Below are positions 6,909 to 10,386 of a stretch of DNA of 10,386 nucleotides, piece after piece. Numbering within the stretch: position 1 is the first letter of the stretch; every line of letters starts with the position of its first letter. The notes below the pieces were generated by a model that saw only the letters and a program-made list of their open reading frames with translations, searched no databases and was not told the DNA's origin. Position numbers and translations under genes: made by a program. The stretch is from an uncultured Desulfomonile sp. (GTDB lineage Bacteria > Desulfobacterota > Desulfomonilia > Desulfomonilales > Desulfomonilaceae): NCBI GenBank assembly GCA_937915285.1, contig CALDNG010000177.1, positions 1-10,386 of the forward strand, read 5' to 3'.

Positions 6909-8519
6909 ATGACCATCCTAAAAAGAATAATAATGCCTTTTCTGGTCGCATTGATTGTCGGCAGCACTGGTCTGGAACTCCCCGCCTTTGCCGCCCCGAG
7001 CCAGAAGGACATCGTAGCACAGGCAGAGGCCATTCAAAATCCGGCATCAGACCTGAAGATAGAAATATGGCCTGAAAGGAATGACAAAAAATACAACGTC
7101 GGTGAATTGGTCACCCTTATGTTCAAAGCCAACAAGGACTGTTACGTCAACATCATAGACATTGGAACAAGCGGCAAAGTCAAAATCATATTTCCGAATC
7201 AGTGGCATAAATCCAACAAGATTGAAATGGGCAAGACCTACCGTCTCCCACAGGAGGATTCAAAGTTTGTCTTCAAGGTTAATCCTCCTGCAGGTGAGAA
7301 TTACGTCAAGGCGATTGCCACACTCAACAAACTGGAACTGGTAAAGCCGGAATACCTGGAATCAGGCGGCGCATTCGTTGAGATCAAGGACCCGGAGCAC
7401 GCAATTAGGGATATCGGAGTGGAACTAGGCAAAATAGGTGGCAAGCAATGGGCTGAGGCGGATACCAAAATAATCATTTCAGAATCTGCGTCTGTCGCCA
7501 CAGAGCCTTTGAAACCAGTCTCTGATGACAAACCTCTGGTACCGGAAAAACCCGGGGCAGCGGTTCAAACCGGCGCAAAGACCGCCAAGGATATTGTTGC
7601 CGTTGCCGCAGCCATAGAAAATCCAAAACAGGAATTTGGTGTCAAACTTTCGATAGTTGATGGCAAAACATCTTTCGCTGTAGGTGAGGAAATCAGGTTC
7701 AGTTTTTCGGCAGAGAGAGACTGCTACGTCACACTTCTGGATATAGGGACCAGTGGCAAGGTTCATAAGCTATTCCCGAACAAATGGCATGAATCCAACA
7801 AGGTTGAAAAGGACAAGGTTTACCGCATTCCGCCAGACGCTTCCAATTTCATTTTCAGGATCGAGGGTCCGGTGGGCAGGGAATATGTTAAAGCCATCGC
7901 TACGCTCAAGCCTATTGAAAAACTTGAAGGAGCCGTAGCAGTCTCAAAAGGCGCTTTTAGCGAGATCAAGAATGCAGACGCCGTATTAAAGGATATAGGG
8001 ACGGAACTGGCTCAACAAGACGTAAAAAACTGGTCTGAAGCAACAATTTCTTTCGACATAACGGACAACAAAACCACCTCCGACAAACCGATGTCACTGA
8101 AATTGTGGAGTGATAAGAAGGTCTACAGTCCGGGAGAAAAAATCGTTTTTCATTTCGAGTCGGACCGTGACTGCAACCTTACTCTAATAGACATCGGCAC
8201 AAGTGGAATTGTAAAAGAGATCTTTCCGAACAAATATCAAACAGACAATTTTATCAAGGCTAATACCAGGTATGAGATTCCCAAAGGAATCAGTCCTGAT
8301 TTTGCTTACAGAGTGGAATCTCCAGCCGGGATTAATACCATAAAGGCCATTTGCACAACCAGGAGCGCTCCAGCGGTCACCACGTCCGCATCCTTTGACA
8401 AGGAAGACTTCCCATCATTGGGAAACAAGGATCAGGTCTTAAAGGACATATCGGTTCAGCTCAATAAAATTGGACAGAATGGCTACTCTCAGGTGGATTA
8501 CACAATAGAGATAAAGTAG
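6909..8519 (+). CDS. Exported protein with three tandem DUF4384 modules
   Basis: This 536-residue protein has no peptidase or other known catalytic domain. A signal peptide ends at about A28 (AFA-AP). Three related units follow at about 33-191, 227-385 and 395-536, each with the DUF4384 core: D-C-Y/N (C78, C272, C422), DIGTSG, then FPN a few residues later. Units one and two open with a KDIV helix. All three close with a helical K/R-DI segment and a beta-like stretch rich in alternating hydrophobics. Unit two is separated from unit one by a Pro/Lys linker (about 195-225). The product looks like a multivalent binding or scaffold protein for the two DUF4384-bearing caspases encoded upstream, or their substrate; the linkers would be accessible to proteolysis. 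AAAGGAG at 6894-6900 fixes the ATG at 6909; the longer frame from 6855 would overlap the previous gene and bury the signal peptide. Confidence 0.85.
   Translation: MTILKRIIMPFLVALIVGSTGLELPAFAAPSQKDIVAQAEAIQNPASDLKIEIWPERNDKKYNVGELVTLMFKANKDCYVNIIDIGTSGKVKIIFPNQWHKSNKIEMGKTYRLPQEDSKFVFKVNPPAGENYVKAIATLNKLELVKPEYLESGGAFVEIKDPEHAIRDIGVELGKIGGKQWAEADTKIIISESASVATEPLKPVSDDKPLVPEKPGAAVQTGAKTAKDIVAVAAAIENPKQEFGVKLSIVDGKTSFAVGEEIRFSFSAERDCYVTLLDIGTSGKVHKLFPNKWHESNKVEKDKVYRIPPDASNFIFRIEGPVGREYVKAIATLKPIEKLEGAVAVSKGAFSEIKNADAVLKDIGTELAQQDVKNWSEATISFDITDNKTTSDKPMSLKLWSDKKVYSPGEKIVFHFESDRDCNLTLIDIGTSGIVKEIFPNKYQTDNFIKANTRYEIPKGISPDFAYRVESPAGINTIKAICTTRSAPAVTTSASFDKEDFPSLGNKDQVLKDISVQLNKIGQNGYSQVDYTIEIK
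7005..8516 (+). repeat. Three tandem protein-level DUF4384 units inside one gene
   Basis: Units span about 7005-7481, 7587-8063 and 8091-8516. They are clear at the protein level, but the DNA has drifted: even the conserved DIGTSG codons use different synonymous bases in each copy. The duplication is therefore old and the array is unlikely to be prone to recombination. A fourth unit of the same type forms the gene at 9237-9959. Confidence 0.85.
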
Positions 8520-8541
8520 CTGAAGGGGAGGTCTATCTACC

Positions 8542-9162
8542 ATGAGGAATAACATTATTCTCAAACTGATTCTGGTCTTGGCCTTAATTTTAGGGACTGG
8601 AGTCTTCGGTTTGTGCGAGACCGAGGAAGAATACTCAAGACAACTGGCGGAAGAGGAATCATCCGTAATGATCCCAAAGGGTCTTATCAATAAACCCCGC
8701 GGAGATTTGATCCCCAAGGACGTCATCATAGAACAGCTGACTCAACCCCAACCTCCGGGCCAGGCGGCGTCCATAAGTTTTTCGAGTGAACTAATACTGT
8801 TCGATTTTGGTTCAGCGAGATTACGGGAAAGCTGCTACCCGCAGCTCACCCAGATCGTTCTGGCCATAAATGACCCAAAACTTTCTGCTATCCCTTATTT
8901 TTACGTTGATGGACACACCTGTTCAATCGGTTCTGATGAAAACAACTGTCGTCTCTCCTGGCGCAGGGCGGAGAGTGTCACAAACTTCCTGACCAGCGCC
9001 GGGGCGCCGGCGCACAAACTTGTTGCACGAGGATTTGGAGAACACAGTCCTATTGCTTCAAATGAGGACGAATCGGGTCGTAGGACCAACCGGCGTGTAG
9101 TCCTGAAGAGTGGCGCTGTGACCGTCGCCGAAGACCAATATAGGCAGTGTCCACGGAAATAA
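8542..9162 (+). CDS. Small exported OmpA-domain protein
   Basis: The 206-residue protein has a signal peptide (about 1-24, cleavage near VFG-LC or GLC-E; the context is not a good lipobox). A short acidic linker follows, then an OmpA-type domain (about 78-190) that begins near LILFDFGSARL and ends with TNRRVVL. The conserved GHTD motif reads GHTC here: C127 replaces the Asp that contacts diaminopimelate, while the matching Arg, R142, is kept. A second cysteine, C136, lies nine residues on, so the pair could form a disulfide in the loop that normally meets peptidoglycan. The ATG at 8542 follows GGGGAGG (8525-8531) and lies 22 bases after the previous stop, so it belongs to the operon. Likely role is envelope anchoring or organisation of the exported complex; direct cell-wall binding is doubtful because of the lost Asp. 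Confidence 0.88.
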   Translation: MRNNIILKLILVLALILGTGVFGLCETEEEYSRQLAEEESSVMIPKGLINKPRGDLIPKDVIIEQLTQPQPPGQAASISFSSELILFDFGSARLRESCYPQLTQIVLAINDPKLSAIPYFYVDGHTCSIGSDENNCRLSWRRAESVTNFLTSAGAPAHKLVARGFGEHSPIASNEDESGRRTNRRVVLKSGAVTVAEDQYRQCPRK

Positions 9163-9236
9163 CGAGAATAGATCCGGACTCTCGCACAAAATATCCAGGA
9201 TAAACCGGCGCATTGGGCGTCACTGGAGGCTGAAAA

Positions 9237-9959
9237 ATGAAGAAGAAGGCGCTTGGTTGTCTTTTATTAGGGCTGATTAGCATGGGCATGTGTTTATCTG
9301 CGCCACAGGCCAATGCCTACTCCCTCGAAGAGCTTTTGAGTGTATCTGAACAGATTCAGAATAACTCCCCTGGCATACGCTTTGAGTTAAGGGCTGACAA
9401 ATCGACCTACTCGGTAGGCGATCCTGTAGTTTTCAACTTCAAAGCCGACAAAGACTGCTACCTGGTTCTGATCGACATTGGAACTAGCGGCAGAACAATC
9501 ATTCTTTTCCCCAACAGGTGGCATCCAGACAACAGGATAGAACAGGGAAAGATCTATCGAATTCCTCCCAGTGGCAGCGAGTATGGGTACCGGGTCGAAG
9601 GACCTGCAGGGGTGGAGAGAGTGAAAGCTATCGCCAGCCTGGACCCGGCTCTTTCGAGGATCCAATCCCTTCAGGGCGAACTCAGGATCCCGCCTCAAGC
9701 CCCTCCAACAAACGTTCAGGCGATTGCAGTGGCCCAGGTATTCGTCACTATTCGTGATCCTCTAACCGTCATGAAAGACATTGGAGTCGAATTTTCAAAG
9801 ATTGATCCCAGCAAATGGGCCACCGCTACCTTGAAGTTCAATGTCACAGGGACAGGACCGGCGTCCTCATCTATCCCGGGAAGTGGAGCTGCTGCTGCGG
9901 CTGCAGCTACTGTAAACATTCAGGTTCCACGTGAAGCTGGCGAGGCTGCCCAGAAATAA
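9237..9959 (+). CDS. Exported single-module DUF4384 protein with alanine-rich tail
   Basis: The 240-residue product has a signal peptide cut after about A27 (QANA-YS). A helix SLEELLSVSEQI follows, then one DUF4384 unit (about 46-135: DKDCY with C74, DIGTSG, LFPNRW) and the KDIGVEF closing helix (about 180-187). The core is closest to unit one of the three-module protein upstream: by hand count 28 of 43 residues agree around the DCY-DIGTSG-FPN core. An insertion of Gln, Pro and Ala residues separates the core from the closing helix. The C-terminus has a Gly/Ser linker and seven consecutive alanines (9888-9908). GGAGG at 9225-9229, 7 bases from the ATG, supports the start. It looks like a duplicated module released as a stand-alone secreted protein that could compete with or cap the multi-module scaffold. 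No catalytic residues are apparent. Confidence 0.85.
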   Translation: MKKKALGCLLLGLISMGMCLSAPQANAYSLEELLSVSEQIQNNSPGIRFELRADKSTYSVGDPVVFNFKADKDCYLVLIDIGTSGRTIILFPNRWHPDNRIEQGKIYRIPPSGSEYGYRVEGPAGVERVKAIASLDPALSRIQSLQGELRIPPQAPPTNVQAIAVAQVFVTIRDPLTVMKDIGVEFSKIDPSKWATATLKFNVTGTGPASSSIPGSGAAAAAAATVNIQVPREAGEAAQK

Positions 9960-9985
9960 CAAAATTTCTTTAGAATCTCTCAAAC

Positions 9986-10050
9986 ATGGCGTACTGCCCT
10001 TTCATCGGTCTTGAAAAGTCGACAAGGGACAAGGCGCCATTTGTTTTTTT
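9986..10050 (+). terminator. Likely intrinsic terminator at the end of the cluster
   Basis: ATGGCG (9986-9991) pairs with CGCCAT (10035-10040). Inside, TGCCCTT (9995-10001) pairs with AAGGG and CA (10024-10031, one bulge), and CTT/AAG (10010-10018) closes a small apical loop. TTG and then seven T residues (10044-10050) follow directly. The stem is long and interrupted, so efficiency is uncertain, but the position 27 bases after the last stop fits an operon end. Confidence 0.55.
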
Positions 10051-10057
10051 GAATGGT

Positions 10058-10087
10058 TTGAGTTCTTTCCTCTAGCCAGGATATGTT
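10058..10087 (+). promoter_or_regulatory. Candidate promoter for the truncated downstream gene
   Basis: TTGAGT (10058-10063) and TATGTT (10082-10087) match four of six bases each of the -35 and -10 boxes, with an 18-base spacer. The site lies directly after the terminator and would give a leader of about 235 bases containing the inverted repeats. Confidence 0.3.
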
Positions 10088-10167
10088 ACGCCAGAACCTT
10101 GGTGAAGCGCTTTACTTGTCCAGTTCTCGAATGCTCTCGGTCAATTGGTGTGAAAGCGACATCCCAG

Positions 10168-10256
10168 TGACCTCAAATCTGACAGTTAAAGACATCTGGG
10201 ACCTGACCGTTTATTTCCAGGACTATATTCTTCAGATTCCTGTCAGATTCAGGTCA
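10168..10256 (+). promoter_or_regulatory. Long inverted repeat in the leader of the truncated gene
   Basis: TGACCT (10168-10173) plus AATCTGACAG (10176-10185) are the exact complement, in order, of CTGTCAGATT (10240-10249) plus AGGTCA (10251-10256). This gives sixteen base pairs with one 2-by-1 internal loop. Competing pairs exist: TCCCAG (10162-10167) with CTGGGA (10196-10201), and GACCTGA (10200-10206) with TCAGGTC (10249-10255). Mutually exclusive folds are a hallmark of leader control, but the sequence matches no riboswitch class I recognise. Confidence 0.45.
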
Positions 10257-10270
10257 GCACTTCGAATACT

Positions 10271-10299
10271 TCTATAAAAGGCTGATTGGCCTTTATAGA
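10271..10299 (+). promoter_or_regulatory. Hairpin upstream of the ribosome site at 10316
   Basis: TCTATAAAAGGC (10271-10282) pairs with GCCTTTATAGA (10289-10299) over eleven base pairs with one bulged A and a six-base loop. No T-run follows, so it is not a classic terminator. Its end is 17 bases before the ribosome site of the next gene. Confidence 0.45.
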
Positions 10300-10328
10300 T
10301 CGAGCAGTAACAGACAAGGAGTCGAGTA

Positions 10329-10341
10329 ATGAAAAAAGTTA
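10329..10341 (+). CDS. Start of a gene cut off by the contig end
   Basis: An ATG at 10329 follows AAGGAG (10316-10321) by 7 bases and reads M-K-K-V before adapter sequence begins at 10342. A Met-Lys-Lys start would suit a signal peptide, but four codons cannot identify the gene. Reading on gives a false stop, TAG at 10374-10376, which lies inside the adapter. Confidence 0.5.
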
Positions 10342-10386
10342 AGATCGGAAGAGCGTCGTGTAGGGAAAGAGTGTAGATCTCGGTGG
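10342..10386. other. Illumina TruSeq adapter left on the contig end (artefact)
   Basis: From AGATCGGAAGAGC (10342) onward, all 45 bases match the reverse complement of the TruSeq universal adapter, through GTCGTGTAGGGAAAGAGTG to the final TCTCGGTGG. This is library sequence carried into the assembly. It should be masked, and the true genome ends at or near 10341. Confidence 0.97.

Larger units (their letters stand above)
9960..10328. other. 369-base noncoding region: terminator then structured leader
   Basis: The first part holds the terminator at 9986-10050. The rest, 10051-10328, has a promoter-like pair, a long imperfect inverted repeat at 10168-10256 and a second hairpin at 10271-10299, just before a ribosome site at 10316-10321. 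An open frame of 64 codons from 10083 crosses the inverted repeat, has no well-placed ribosome site and no recognisable domain, so I do not call it a gene. Confidence 0.6.

Noticed and set aside
8601..8625. Possible lipoprotein signal in the small OmpA protein (Cys at about residue 25)
   Set aside because: The preceding residues VFGL do not fit the lipobox, so an ordinary signal peptidase site is more likely.
10083..10277. 64-codon open frame on the plus strand in the structured leader
   Set aside because: Its only purine-rich stretch (AGGA) lies 1 base before the ATG, the frame crosses the inverted repeats, and the product shows no domain. A small protein remains possible but is not supported.
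1..10386. CRISPR array, tRNA, rRNA, insertion sequence or prophage
   Set aside because: No regularly spaced repeats, no cloverleaf-like or rRNA-like stretches, and no transposase, integrase or phage genes were found.

Overview
The window reads as the end of a metagenomic contig from an anaerobic Gram-negative bacterium. A sulfate-reducing or syntrophic member of the Desulfobacterota (old Deltaproteobacteria) is my best guess. This rests on a rubrerythrin beside a rubredoxin-fused glutamate-synthase-like flavoprotein, OmpA-type periplasmic proteins, strong GGAGG ribosome sites, moderate GC, and a set of caspase/DUF4384 genes. No rRNA or other phylogenetic marker is present, so the placement is inference.

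Layout (all genes on the + strand): 1-219 is the leader of an oxidative-stress unit and carries two perfect palindromes. 220-741 encodes rubrerythrin and 825-2231 a rubredoxin-glutamate synthase (FMN domain) fusion, with a perfect 11-bp hairpin between them. 2232-2758 is a 527-base noncoding stretch with a hairpin, a 10-bp direct repeat and a weak promoter candidate. 2759-9959 holds six closely spaced genes: TPR-OmpA protein, caspase-DUF4384, DUF4384-caspase, a three-module DUF4384 protein, a small OmpA-domain protein, and a one-module DUF4384 protein. A terminator-like structure follows at 9986-10050. From 10051 to 10328 is a strongly structured noncoding leader for a gene that begins at 10329 and is lost at once. 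The last 45 bases (10342-10386) are Illumina TruSeq adapter, not genome.

The six-gene block is the notable part. Every product has an N-terminal export signal, so the whole set should act in the periplasm or on the cell surface. It combines two caspase-fold cysteine peptidases that keep their His-Cys dyads and carry DUF4384 at opposite ends, four further DUF4384 modules without a peptidase, and two OmpA-type domains that both lack the aspartate normally used to bind peptidoglycan. A reasonable model is an envelope-located proteolytic or signalling system in which DUF4384 is the shared interaction module and the TPR/OmpA proteins provide scaffolding or anchoring. Substrate, trigger and outcome cannot be read from the sequence.
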